Both the position numbers and the translations under genes were made by a program. From Mesostigma viride (Eukaryota; Streptophyta; Mesostigmatophyceae; Mesostigmatales; Mesostigmataceae), in assembly GCA_009746045.1 (NCBI GenBank), contig RPFO01000579.1:1152076-1214075 (forward strand): DNA of 62,000 nucleotides, given 5' to 3'. Positions within the stretch are counted from its first letter, which is position 1. Each line of letters opens with the position of its first letter. Positions 9,800 through 31,149 of this stretch are shown here, in pieces. The notes under the pieces were generated by a model. That model was not told the origin of the DNA. It was given only the letters and a program-made list of their open reading frames with translations, and did not search any database.

Positions 9800-10790
9800 T
9801 GTGTGCCTTCTAGAGGCCCTTCTAAAGGCCGTTGCCCGCGGCGAGAGGCGCTCAAGCCGTGCGTTGGGCGATGGCAACGGTGGAAGCGGGGATGGAGGGT
9901 TGGGCATGTGTGGGAGCATTGACTGTGGCGGAGATGGTGGTCGAGGTGGCAGTGGTGGTGATGGTGATGGTCGTGGTGGCGCTGGCGGCGGAGGCATCTG
10001 GGTGGGCAGCCGAGGGGGTGGTGAAGGTGACACTGTTACAGGAGAGGGCGGGGGAGGTGATGGTGATGGTGAAGGGGCCTGCGGAAGGGGTAGTGAAGGG
10101 GGTCGTCGAGGGGGCAGAGAAGGTGGAGGGGATGGAGATGGTGAAGGTAGAGGGGGAAGGAGTGGCGGCAGGGTAGGGGGCCGGAGGGGAGGCTGAGGGA
10201 GCAGGGGGGGGGGGCGATGGGGCCGGTGAGGTGGGAGGGTGAGGGGGCAGTGAGGTGGGAGGCGCAGGGGGCACTGAGGTGGGAGTGGAAGGGGGCAGTT
10301 AGAGGATGGAATGGGGCGGCATAGGGGGCGGAATAGGGGGGGGAGAGGGAGTGGAGGGGGGTGGTGGAGGTGGGGGCGGCGGCGGTGGAGGAGAGGGAGT
10401 GGAGGGGGGTGGCGGAAGGGGCAGAGGAGGGGGCAGCGGAGAGGGAGTGGGGGGGAGTTGCGGATTGGGTGGAGGGGGCGGAGGAGGGGGCGGCGGAGAG
10501 GGAGTGGAGGGGGTGGCGGAGTGGGTGGCGGAGTGGGTGGAGGAGGGGGCGGCGGAGAGGGAGTGGAGGTGGGTGGTGGCGTGGGTGGAGGAGGGGGCGG
10601 CGGAGAGGGAGTGGACGGGGGTGGCGAAGGGGGTGGAGGAGGGCGCAGAGGGGGCGGAGGAGAGGGCGGAGGAGGGGGGGGCATAGGGTTGGGCAGAGTG
10701 GCCAGGGAAGGGGGAGGGGAGGGGGGCGGTGGAGGGAGAGGAGAAGCGGGCGGGGGAGGGCGCTGAAGTCGGGACCGCAGCATGTGAGGG
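9800..10790 (-). repeat. GC-rich degenerate minisatellite; minus strand reads as Pro-rich ORF
   Basis: The plus strand is built from variants of 'ggaggagggggcggcggagagggagtggagggggtggc' with a repeat spacing of a few tens of bases. The minus strand has a 366-codon frame (10828 to 9728) of [10 protein letters not shown] blocks that start right after a non-repetitive MTACGMLVIFTGCPH. Pro-Ser repeats occur in algal hydroxyproline-rich wall proteins. However, all three minus frames stay open over much of the region and no signal peptide is evident, so a satellite is the simpler reading. The G-rich plus strand could form quadruplexes. Confidence 0.6.
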
Positions 10791-10884
10791 CACCCTGTAA
10801 AGATAACCAACATACCACACGCAGTCATGCCATCCCACGCTCTTTGTCAGTAAAAATCTTTATTGCTGGAGCTGGTAGATTGAC

Positions 10885-11420
10885 AGGTGGGCAGATGGGC
10901 AGATGGGCAGATGGGCAGATGGGCAGATGGGCAGATGGGCAGATGGGCAGATGGGCAGATGGGCAGGTGGGCAGGTGGGCAGGTGGGCAGGTGGGCAGGT
11001 GGGCAGGTGGGCAGGTGGGCAGGTGGGCAGGTGGGCAGGTGGGCAGGTGGGCAGGTGGGCAGGTGGGCAGGTGGGCAGGTGGGCAGGTGGGCAGGTGGGC
11101 AGGTGGGCAGGTGGGCAGGTGGGCAGGTGGGCAGGTGGGCAGGTGGGCAGGTGGGCAGGTGGGCAGGTGGGCAGGTGGGCAGGTGGGCAGGTGGGCAGGT
11201 GGGCAGGTGGGCAGGTGGGCAGGTGGGCAGGTGGGCAGGTGGGCAGGTGGGCAGGTGGGCAGGTGGGCAGGTGGGCAGGTGGGCAGGTGGGCAGGTGGGC
11301 AGGTGGGCAGATGGGCAGATGGGCAGATGGGCAGATGGGCAGATGGGCAGATGGGCAGATGGGCAGATGGGCAGATGGGCAGATGGGCAGATGGGCAGAT
11401 GGGCAGATGGGCATGTGGGG
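10885..11420 (+). repeat. 8-bp minisatellite, 65 units in three pure blocks
   Basis: The unit is AGRTGGGC. Nine AGATGGGC units (from 10893) are followed by 43 uninterrupted AGGTGGGC units (from 10965) and then 13 AGATGGGC units (from 11309 to 11412). Decayed units lie at the ends. All frames are open and read (GRWAGGQV)n or (HLPTCPPA)n, which is a by-product of the 8-bp period. Confidence 0.95.
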
Positions 11421-12265
11421 CACCTGGGCAGATGGGCACATGGGCAGCCCTTCCAAACCATACAGCAGGCCGTCATGCAGCTAGAAAACAGTATTCCTGC
11501 ACAATGATGACAAGTTGACACCGAGTTAATGGAACCTCTGTGTGCGCATGGGGATATGTCAAGGCCGGCGGTCCAGCGCGCGCATGCTCAAACATAGCTC
11601 AACTGCAGCAGACCTGGATATAGATCATACCATGCGATTTCGACAACCATGGCACCCTTCAGATGATTCCTTAAAACTACAGGATTGCAGCAGCTACCGC
11701 TGCACTACTCGTGCTCTCACTCCCGCTCAGACTAATACGCAAGAAAACAAATAGTAAGCGCTTACTCCTACTACTATATATACATCAGACATCTGCGCAA
11801 TATATATACATCAGACATCTGTGCAATATAGATATATACATCAGACATGCGCGATGACTCCGCGAGGTGACCACGGCCCGAAGGGTTGCATTCCACTCTC
11901 ACAGTGCAGTGACCAGCTATAGTGACCGGGCAGGACACCAGCTGCAGTGACCAACCCGAGGTGCTGCAATGCAACCACGGCCAAAAGGGTTGCATTCCAC
12001 TCTCACAGCAGAACTTTTAATGGGTTCCAGTGCGCGAGCCAAGTCAGTAGGCGAGGCCCAAGTCACAAGTCAGGGACTGGGGACAGGTGGCAGTGGCACA
12101 CATGGCATCCAGCTAGTGTTGCTACACGCGCTTTCTCTGACAGACGACACAAATAAGCAGAAACAAAGCAAAGAGCAACCAACACCAACAGCAGAATTAA
12201 TGTTGATATGAGCTCTTCCAGTCCAGCCATAGTTCCTTCGGTGACTTGAGCCTTGGTGACGTCAC
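11421..12265. other. Non-coding spacer with short direct repeats
   Basis: There are three copies of 'catcagacat / ctgygcaatatatatata' between about 11780 and 11850. A roughly 33-bp direct repeat (accacggcc, aagggttgcattccactctc) lies at 11873-11905 and 11975-12007, about 102 bp apart. No coding signal was found. Confidence 0.5.
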
Positions 12266-13330
12266 TTACGGGGGCAGAGGCGTCATCATCCTCGTCGACG
12301 GACGCGCCGCCGGCTTGTCAGGGGCTCGCCCCTGCTGCGGCTGGCTCTTCCGCACGCCGCGCCCCTTGTAGATTTTCAGGCGGCCCTCCTTGGCCAGCTG
12401 CAAGATCTTCTGCCTCATCTCCTTCTGACGCCAGAGCGCCATGGTGCTCTGGTCGATGCCGTGCTGGTTGCACACTTGCGCCCGCGTCATGCCCGACTCG
12501 ACTGCCCTTAGCGCCTCCGCTTTCTCGGCAAACGTGCGCCGCCGCTTGTTGCTGGCGCGGTCACCTGAAGCGCCTTCAGGTTTGCCTCCGGCCGCCACGG
12601 TGCCGTGCGAAGCCACTCTTGATGGCCCACTGTCACCAGCAGCTGCCCTTGATGGCCCATTACTGTCGCCAGCGGCTGCCCTTGATTGATGGCTGTTGTC
12701 ACCAGCAGCTGTCCTCGATGGCCCATTATTGTCACCAGCAGCTGCCCTTGATGGCCCACTGTTGTCAGCATTTGCCCTGGATTGATGGCTGTTGTCGCCA
12801 GCAGCTGCCCTTGATGGCCCATCGTTGTCGCCAGCAGCTGCCCTTGATTGATGGCTGTTGTTACCAGCAGCTGTCCTCGATGGCCCATCGTTCTCAGAAG
12901 CTGCCCTTGATGGCCCATTATTGTCGCCATCAGCTGCCGCTGATGGGCCACTGTTGTCAGCAGTTGCCACTCGTGAGGGCCCAACTTCCGCGGCATCAGG
13001 CCAGCGGGCACGTTGTGCCGCTGGTTGGTCACATCCCACGCCTTTGCGTTTGCCCATGATGCCTTCGGAGGGCGCTTGATTTGTGCGATTGTCAGCAGCA
13101 GGCGCACTCGGATGGAGCCCACCGGTGGAGTCAAGCTGCTGTTCACCGTCACCTGAGTTGTCAGAGCCGTCGCCAGGAGAAGAGCCTTTGTCCAGAGATC
13201 TAGAACGGTCGGGCACGGGCGGCAAGGGACATGGCCGCAGCGGTGGCGTGCCATCGAGTGAGGTGGACCTAGCGGAGATTCCGGCAGGAGACTCTCCCGC
13301 CCTAGCCCCCTGTTCTTCAATGCGCGCCAT
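12266..13330 (-). CDS. CENP-B/Tigger-type helix-turn-helix protein with Ala-Gly-Asp repeats
   Basis: An open frame of 354 aa starting MARIEEQGARAGESPAGIS. Residues about 115-240 are a tandem repeat of 11-16 aa units (GPSRAAAGDNN / SHQSRAAAGDN), with the underlying DNA also repeated. Residues about 260-310 (RRRTFAEKAEALRAVESG, then MTRAQVCNQHGIDQSTMALW) match the CENP-B N-terminal / pogo-Tigger HTH pattern. In these families it binds DNA as the transposase N-terminus or as a domesticated centromere or regulatory protein. No DDE domain follows. The frame stops soon after, but a GTAAGT donor-like site (complement of 12264-12269) lies six bases before the stop, so further exons to the left are possible though none was found. 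The likely role is DNA binding; nuclear location is inferred. Confidence 0.6.
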   Translation of the reverse strand: MARIEEQGARAGESPAGISARSTSLDGTPPLRPCPLPPVPDRSRSLDKGSSPGDGSDNSGDGEQQLDSTGGLHPSAPAADNRTNQAPSEGIMGKRKGVGCDQPAAQRARWPDAAEVGPSRVATADNSGPSAAADGDNNGPSRAASENDGPSRTAAGNNSHQSRAAAGDNDGPSRAAAGDNSHQSRANADNSGPSRAAAGDNNGPSRTAAGDNSHQSRAAAGDSNGPSRAAAGDSGPSRVASHGTVAAGGKPEGASGDRASNKRRRTFAEKAEALRAVESGMTRAQVCNQHGIDQSTMALWRQKEMRQKILQLAKEGRLKIYKGRGVRKSQPQQGRAPDKPAARPSTRMMTPLPP

Positions 13331-14897
13331 TTACCGCTTCTCGGCAACAAGATGCGGGGTTGGTTACGAGGGCTTCCTGCCCATCAAGGACGGGCGTGCC
13401 TCCTTACATAGGGTCAAACCTGCAAGAGTTTACATAATACAAGAATTTACACAGTACAAAGAAAAAAATTCACACAATCAAGTGGACGTCTAGAGGCGGG
13501 ACGAGTACTGAAAGGTATATATACACACGCAAGTCTGCCTGCATTGTCACATTTGACATAACCTACGTGCAAAGGTCCAGCTGAACGCCCGGATAATCCA
13601 ACGTATGCTTGCGTGGCAAAGTACAAAGTGCTGTTCTCGCTGGCTACCTTGATTGGGGTGCAGTTGGCTGTTGAGACGGGCCGAGTTCTCAAAGCTGCAG
13701 GCGTATACGTCGTGGTTCAATATATACACGTCAACTAATGCCACAAACTTGAAGGACAACTACGGAATCTCGGTCGCGAGGTGCCTCATGTTCCAGTAAG
13801 TTTTACCCAGGTTGAAGGATGGTTTTGCCATAGTCTCCGTGCTAATTATTATTACTTATAGCCGCTCCGGCCCTCCTGCACCATTACTACAACCAAGCGC
13901 ACCGCCGGGCCGATCGGCAACCACACATATATAGTAGACATTGTAATCGGCTACAACCAACAACTGCTGCTACCAGCACTAAAGGAACTCTGGCCAGCCC
14001 GCGTTACCAGATAAGAGTAATCAAGGTAAGGTTGCCCACGCGTCCTGCCAATTTCGGGTATGAGTGGGAATTTTTATTTTCCGTTTGTTAACCAGAAAAG
14101 TATCAGCCAGATGCCAATCCATTGTGTAAGTTAGGGTTATCCGACGCGATGGTGTGAGCTCGTGTCCGATCGGCGATGGCCCGAGTCAGTGAGCCTCCTG
14201 CCACTTGCGAGGCTGCCACCTGGTGCTCGCCCTTCGCAATTTTACAGGACAAATAATTTCAGTGGGCACACATGACAAAATATTTTCTGGCCTGCGCTGG
14301 TTGGCTCCTTGAATCTTGATATCAGGGCTGGTATGTAATCAAATAAGGAGCGGCCTCTATCTCTACAGCCGCCTGTTATTAAGATACTCCAGCCGACTTC
14401 ACTTCTTGATGACGCACTCCGCCAGTCGGCGCCCATTGTGGGATGAGCAATGCGCGCATGAAGCCCGCATGGCCCCCGTGAAGTGGGAGGCTGGGAGCAC
14501 CACGCGCCAAAATGATATCGCAGGGCGCTGCCAGCGAAAAAGGTTTGCGAAAGGTTTACCAAAACTTGACTCCGACGTTTGGTAAAACTTTTTTCAATAA
14601 ATATCTCTGAGTCAACAGCGGGGACCTGGTGTGTACTTGTACCCAATAAGCCTCCAGTGTCCCCATTTAAACTCCGACCTTTCGCCGAATATGCTCGCCA
14701 GCCTACTGGCATTGGCCAACGTCCAGCGGAGAACTGGGAGAAGAAAAGTTTTCTCTATTTTTTCGTAAGCCCGTTGGGCCCGTGTAACCAAGACAACACC
14801 CGAAAAGCATTGGTGATGGAAGACGTGCTCCGTGGCAGCACGCGTGATTGCCGTTGTATTTGACCTTCCATGTTCTGGGTGAAAATTTTGTTTGAGA
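13331..14897. other. Intergenic region upstream of ITPK
   Basis: It lies between the divergently oriented HTH gene (minus) and ITPK (plus), so it probably holds both promoters. No coding exon is supported. At 14284-14310 there is a copy of the dispersed motif TTTCTGGCCTGCGCTGGTTG. No TATA box could be assigned with confidence. Confidence 0.4.
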
Positions 14898-25853
<10,956 letters not shown>

Positions 25854-27790
25854 CCTTTGTCTGACGGTATGAAGGATTGTGGCGTCGTTAGGGTTCTCTC
25901 ACCTCTGTGGTGAGTCTGTGGATGGAGAACTGGTGGCGGCGGCAGTAGGGGGATCTATCCATAGGGTATGCTTTGGGGCGCAACCTGATGTCAAGATAAA
26001 TCAGCCTATCTGCTGATGAGCTGGCCTGGTAGCACACTGACCAGGGGAGGAGTGCTTTGCCAGGCCCGAACAGTTGGTGCCCGAGTTCATCGTGGCATGG
26101 GAGCCCAGTTCATCGGTGGTCATGGGTGGACCGGCTGTGTGGGTGGACTGGCTCTCCTTTTTATCCATGCATGTGCCGATAAGCCGCCTTGTGCGCAGAT
26201 CCAGACTTGGGGGGGAGGGGAAAGAAGGAGAAGGGGAGAAAAGCCAAGAATGGGGTTATCCCAAGGGCAATGCGGATGGCATTACCATGTGCCTAAGTCC
26301 TATGCGGCGGCTGGGTGTACAGTCATGGGTGACCTTACACCCCGGGAGCGGGGATGGAACATCTCCTCACCAGCGGGGCTTCCTGAACAAAGTCGCCTAT
26401 CTGGTGTACGGCGCTTGTGCATTCGGGGTGGCAGGTGCCCCCCTGGCAGCAGACGCGCTAATTTAATGAATGGAAAGTCGACGATGGGTAGGGGCGAGTA
26501 GGTTGTCGTGTGACGATGGCAGCAGGCGCGTAAATTTAATGAATGGATGGTCGGCGGTGGGTAGGGGCGAGTAGGTCGTCATGTGACGATGTATAATGCT
26601 GCGCTGCGGTACGTTTGCTCGCGAGCTGAATCAGCCCGCGCCCGCCGCGCCCAGGCACCCTGCGTCATGGTGACAGCGGGTGTGCCCACGGTTGTGTGCG
26701 CTCAACCACCAGCGGATCGAATTGGGGGAGGGAAGAAAAGTCTCTTCGGGAAGCAGAAGGGTCGGGAACCTGGAGCAAGTGGGTTAAGAACGTGGGGGGT
26801 TTGCCAAGGCGGATAAGGGGTCTCTCCGTGGAGTTCTTGGTAACTCCAGGGCTCTCTCGCCCCGCCTGTCCTTGGCCCCTTCAAGGACTCCCCTTCAAGG
26901 TTCAAGGATACCCCTCAAGCTTCAAGGATGGCCCCTTCAAGGTTCCAGTGTGGCATATGATTGTGCGGTGGAGGCATTTCTCTTCGACCCTGAAAAATAG
27001 GTTTGCATGAAATCCTCGTTAGAATGTAATGCCATGGGCCGTGCTGGTTGCCATGACATATGTTCCAGCAGTGGCTGTGTGGCTTGCCAGCTGGACCCAC
27101 TGGCTCCCTGTGAAGGTCCCTGAGTGCCGCTTATTGCTGCAACCGGTGCTGACTGCGTGTGGCAACAAGGGGTGTTGTTGGGACGAGTGATTCGAAGCGG
27201 TATGCGGCGTATATGGCGACATGTCTAGTCAGTCAGTCGAGCATCGGCTGGCCAGGTTCATGAAGGGAGCTGGGCCATGCCAGCATCATGGGGTGTAAGA
27301 GTTTGTTGTACCCTGCGGCCACTGTCTCCATGTGACACCCAAACCAACTCATGTGCCTTGTTGGTTATCTCATCCATGCTAGTACGCGCAGTGTTCACTT
27401 TGGGTGTTCACCCTTGAGAAAATAGTTGGTTATGTATTGAGTTTTCCGTACTTGCTGAGGGCTTAGGCTAGGATTTGTGGTCTAGTGGCTTGGACAGCTG
27501 GCAGGCGGCAGGCGAGAATGGATGTATCCCAGAGCTTGGGGGTAGTTGTCTCATGCTGCCATGTCTGCCAGGGAGTCAAATGGATTATCGGGGTTGTGCA
27601 TAGCTGATATTTATGGCTTGTTGACCATACAATGAATGCATTATTTGCTGCCAAATTTCTTGCAGGTGCATGATCGATATGCACATTGCTGCGACAGCCG
27701 TTTTAGGCAAATCCAACTCAAGCATATTTCAACGGGAGCGTGAGTTTCATGATTATTAATTAATTAATCAAGCATATCTCAGTTGACAAG
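25854..27790. other. 3' flank of ITPK and intergenic spacer
   Basis: No gene is supported. A tandem duplication of about 72 bp (gcgc-taaatttaatgaatgg ... ggggcgagtaggt) occupies 26448-26590. Short frames in this span show no consistent coding pattern. It ends with a '(TTAA)n' stretch at 27757 just before LINE sequence. Confidence 0.45.
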
Positions 27791-27802
27791 ACACGGATCG
27801 GC

Positions 27803-28835
27803 ATGGCGTGGGCGCACCTCCATGACCACCGCCGCTGGTGGAGCAACCCCGCCCTACCCCGGATCGTCAAGCGTGACCTCTTCAAGGTCGTCATTCTGAC
27901 GATCCTGACCTACGGCGACGAGACCTGGACACTGACGCAGGAGCTGGAGCAACGACTCGACGGCACCGTCACCAAGATGCTGCGCAAGGCCCTTAACGTC
28001 CCCTTTGGTTTGCACATTAGCAATGAGGATTTGTACGCTGATTTGCCCTATGTTTCCCACATTATTAGGCACAGGCGCCTGGGCCTAGCCGGGCACCTTC
28101 CCGAGGGGTATGCTCCTGTTTTCTCCCCACGGGCCCCGCGGCCTGTTGCTAGCCAGGGTAGAAGTCCGCAGGTGGAGGTTATTGGTCCTGAGGATAGCCG
28201 CTACACTACCGCCTCGTCTGCCATTACAGTAGAGGACAGCTCGGATGAGGATTACATCCCCATCTAGTGCTTAACGGTTGGGGGATGATGCAGACGATAT
28301 TTGTTTAAACTTTTGTGTAATTATTTTTCTAATGAGATTAGCATAGTACTCCGTGGCATGCCTTTGCGCATGACACGCAAGTACTTACTTACTTACTTAC
28401 TTAGCCGGGCACCTGGCCCGCACAGATCAGGTAGATATATCAGATAGACTAGCTGGCACCAAGCCCGCCCAGCCTGGGCGATATGTCCTCACCTGGCGTG
28501 CCCCAGGCCGCGCGCGGCAGGGCCGCCACCCGTGGACTTTTCGTGATAGACTCGGCATGGACATGTGCTACACTAGACGTGACGGGCTCACAACCGGGCA
28601 GCCTCCTGGTTTGTCTGTAATATGGAGGCAGATGGTGCGCAAGGATAGAATCATGGCAAGTAGTGATGAAGGAGACCACCCCCAAGTCTGTGGGGGCTCC
28701 GCGTGTGACCGCGTATGGCATACATAGCGATTCGGGCCGCGGTGCTCACACCCCTGTAACTAGGACCTAGATAGCTTACACCATCCATTCCATCAGTCAC
28801 GTGTCTATTAATTAATTAATTAATCCATTCCATCG
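27803..28835 (+). mobile_element. RTE-like LINE, C-terminal RT region and 3' end, interrupted
   Basis: It reads MAWAHLHDHRRWWSNPALPR, LTILTYGDETWTLTQELEQR, LDGTVTKMLRKALNVPFGLH, ISNEDLYADLPYVS and RHRRLGLAGHL. This is the YG(S/C)ETWTL...LD...R-L...GH signature downstream of the RT domain in RTE-clade LINEs. The 303-bp insert at 28099-28401 splits it. LINE sequence resumes at 28415 and runs through the shared 3' block (gtgaccgcgtatggcataca ... tagatagcttacaccatcc) to the (TTAA)n tail at about 28810. The frame 27803-28267 is therefore a chimera of two elements, not a real protein. Confidence 0.8.
28099..28401 (+). mobile_element. Nested 5'-truncated retrotransposon with (ACTT)n tail
   Basis: It is flanked by a 13-bp direct repeat TAGCCGGGCACCT (28086-28098 and 28402-28414) that is single-copy in the uninterrupted LINE at 59740. 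The insert encodes a C-terminal peptide ending VEDSSDEDYIPI and a stop, a 3' untranslated region of about 130 bp and a tail (ACTT)5. The acidic C-terminus and different tail show a family distinct from the host LINE. No RT motif remains, so its class is unknown. Confidence 0.8.
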
Positions 28836-28855
28836 ATGATCACGACTGGACCAAC

Positions 28856-29908
28856 ATGTCTCCGTCCGATGCTCTGGACTGCATCTTCTACGGGGACTAC
28901 GCCTCGCTTTACGACCTGTGCATCCATCTCCACGCCACCGGACGCCTCCTCGTCACCGACGGCCCTCGCTGGCACAACGTCAGCATGGTTTTCGGCTCCC
29001 CCCGCCCCGACCTCCAGCGTGCCATCCTCAACTCCCTTCTCCAGCATTCTGACGGCGAGATCTGGGCTCCATCCATCTCCGCCCCCACCCTCCGTTCCAT
29101 CCTCATGGAAGCCTTCCAGCAGCACGTGACCCCCCTTGCTGCTGACGTCGCAGCAATGGGTGGCCCGCTGGCTGCTGAACTTCCTCACCTCACCGCCACC
29201 TCCACTGCCATTTCCGCCTCCACTGCCGACATCAAAGCCCAGCTCCTCGACCTCGACCAACGCCTTCAAGCCACCGCCACCGCCCTTGAGAGCTTGCATG
29301 ACACCGCCGGCCTCACCGCCCAGGCGGTGAAGGACATCGCCGCCCAGCCGGCGCCTGCTGGCCCGGCCGGCGATGCTCCCTCCACCTGGGCGGACTTGCT
29401 TAAGCAGCACACCACCTACACCACCTCCACCATCACGGCACAACTCAAGCAACAAGCCCTCGACCTTCGTGAGGAGGCCGACATCGCCCGGCGCAGCCAC
29501 AATGTCATCGTCAAGCACTTCGACCAGCCGGCAGGTGAGACCTCCACGAGCCTTCTTGAGGCATTTAAGCGCGACATTTTTGCCCCCATGCTACTCACTG
29601 GTGAGCTGGACATGTCGGCTGTCCGCCTCCCCCGCGCGCGGGGGAAGGCTGGCCCGGCACCCGTGCTCCTCACCTTTAAGTACATGGCGGACAAGCTGTC
29701 GTTCCTTAAATGCCGCAAGAAGCTCTCGAGGACTCGCTTCACGCTGGACGACGACTTGACCCTGGCCCAGCAACAGCGGCGACGCGAGCTATGGCCGACC
29801 TACCTTCAGCTCCGGCAGAGCGCAGGGGGGAAGCCGGTATACTGGAGGGGGGCGGTCATCCACGTTGACCACAAGCCCTGGCAGGCCCCCCTTGCCACCT
29901 CAGACTAG
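28856..29908 (+). CDS. LINE ORF1-type nucleic-acid-binding protein, intact 350-aa copy
   Basis: It starts MSPSDALDCIFYGDYASLYD. Residues about 100-210 are Ala/Leu/Gln-rich with heptad-like spacing (TADIKAQLLDLDQRLQATAT) and may form a coiled coil. HNVIVKHFDQPAGET then begins an RRM-like fold and VLLTFKYMADKLSFLKCRKK closes it. DDDLTLAQQQRRRELWPTYL is the C-terminal domain typical of L1-like ORF1 (Transposase_22-like) proteins. These trimerise, bind RNA and act as chaperones in retrotransposition. The preceding (TTAA)n at 28810 marks the end of another element. No RT ORF follows; only (TTAA)n-rich debris does. Decayed relatives lie at 31150-31970, 32540-33941, 34130-34471, 53390-53535 and 57340-58830. 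Confidence 0.65.
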   Translation: MSPSDALDCIFYGDYASLYDLCIHLHATGRLLVTDGPRWHNVSMVFGSPRPDLQRAILNSLLQHSDGEIWAPSISAPTLRSILMEAFQQHVTPLAADVAAMGGPLAAELPHLTATSTAISASTADIKAQLLDLDQRLQATATALESLHDTAGLTAQAVKDIAAQPAPAGPAGDAPSTWADLLKQHTTYTTSTITAQLKQQALDLREEADIARRSHNVIVKHFDQPAGETSTSLLEAFKRDIFAPMLLTGELDMSAVRLPRARGKAGPAPVLLTFKYMADKLSFLKCRKKLSRTRFTLDDDLTLAQQQRRRELWPTYLQLRQSAGGKPVYWRGAVIHVDHKPWQAPLATSD

Positions 29909-31149
29909 GGAATTCATACCAGTAGTGTAGATTAGTCAGGCATGGCCTAGCATGTGGCCCACGCACATGTGCGCCCATAATGGCCCCCATGGATGATGCC
30001 TTCAGAATTTAGCCACGCCCTGCCTATCATGGGACCCCCATGGATGTCGCATTAAGAATTTAGCCATTAATTAATTAATTAATTAATTAATTAAACTCGT
30101 GCTCCCGTTGGGGAGTCACGGAGCACCGAAGTGCTTTAATTTAGCCATGCTACGCCATGCAGAGAGATGCTCTCTGTTGAGAAGCCATGCCCTAGCTCTT
30201 GTATAGCCATGATGATCTTCCCCCACATGACATACTCCCCCTTATAGCTGGGCATAGTGTGAAGATCATGAGCCGGTGCAGGTGCCCTGGTGCACCTAGA
30301 GCACGGGTAGCTTACATTCCCACCCTTGCAGGAAGTAGCCCAGAATGTATTAAAAGCCATATGCCCCTTCTCAGGGATATGTGCTACATGTACTCCCAAC
30401 GGTGTTATGTTTCTAATTAATTAATTAATCCATTCCATCCCATGTTCCCCTCCCACTGAGGACTTATGCTCACGTGACGCAGCCACGTGTCTATCTATTT
30501 ATTAATTAATTAATTAATTAATTAATTAATCTCAGTTGAGATGCCAAGCCTTTTTAGGTATTTAATGATGCCAGGAGGCGCAGGTGCACCTTGTGCACCC
30601 AGAGTAGGTGGCTGTTTAGATCCCCCACCTGCAGGTTGTAGCCCAGAATGACCATAGGCCCCCTTCTCAGGGCCATCAAAAAAATTTTAAAGTTTTAAAT
30701 TGGAACATATCTCCGCTGGGAGTACATGTAGCACATATCCCTGAGAAGGCGGGCATATGGCTTTCAATACATTCTGGGCTACTTCCTGCAAGGGTAGAGT
30801 GTTAACTACACCTGCTCTAGCTGGGTTCACAAAGTGCACCTGCGCCACTATGTATTCCAGCAGCTAAGGTGCGGACATAGGGTGAAAGACTAGTCTTCCA
30901 CCCTTTAATAGTTAACTTTAATAGTTAATTAATTGGACACGTGAGGGTGGAAGATGATCATGGCTAAACAATGGCTAGGGCATGGCGTCTCAGCAGAGTC
31001 TGAGTAGGTCTCTGCATATAGACAAAGCTGGGCTAAATATTAAAGCTTAATGCATCATCCGTGCATGGGGCGTGGGGAGTCCCATCATAGGCGCACATGC
31101 GCATAGGCTTGGGCCACGTGCTAAGCCTGACTAGGCTATACTAGTACTG
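29909..31149. repeat. Retroposon debris with a large imperfect inverted repeat
   Basis: Segment 30190-30425 (agctcttgta...cttgcaggaagtagcccaga...gatatgtgctacatgtactc) recurs inverted at about 30700-30850. A third, weaker version lies at 30540-30680. (TTAA)n runs occur at 30061-30094, 30413-30430 and 30495-30530. A partial SINE-like fragment is at 30087-30142 and a bare LINE 3' end (gaggacttatgctcacgtga) is at 30425-30531. No coding sequence. Confidence 0.6.

Noticed and set aside
9728-10828. Pherophorin-like hydroxyproline-rich wall protein
   Set aside because: All minus frames are Pro/Ser/Leu-rich over the minisatellite, and neither a signal peptide nor a globular domain is seen.
10825-11521. 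Long ORFs reading (GRWAGGQV)n and (HLPTCPPA)n
   Set aside because: An 8-bp repeat keeps all frames open; there is no start context, signal or homologue.
26016-26501. 161-aa plus-strand ORF downstream of ITPK
   Set aside because: Several overlapping frames are open because of GC content; there is no domain-like pattern and part is a tandem duplication.
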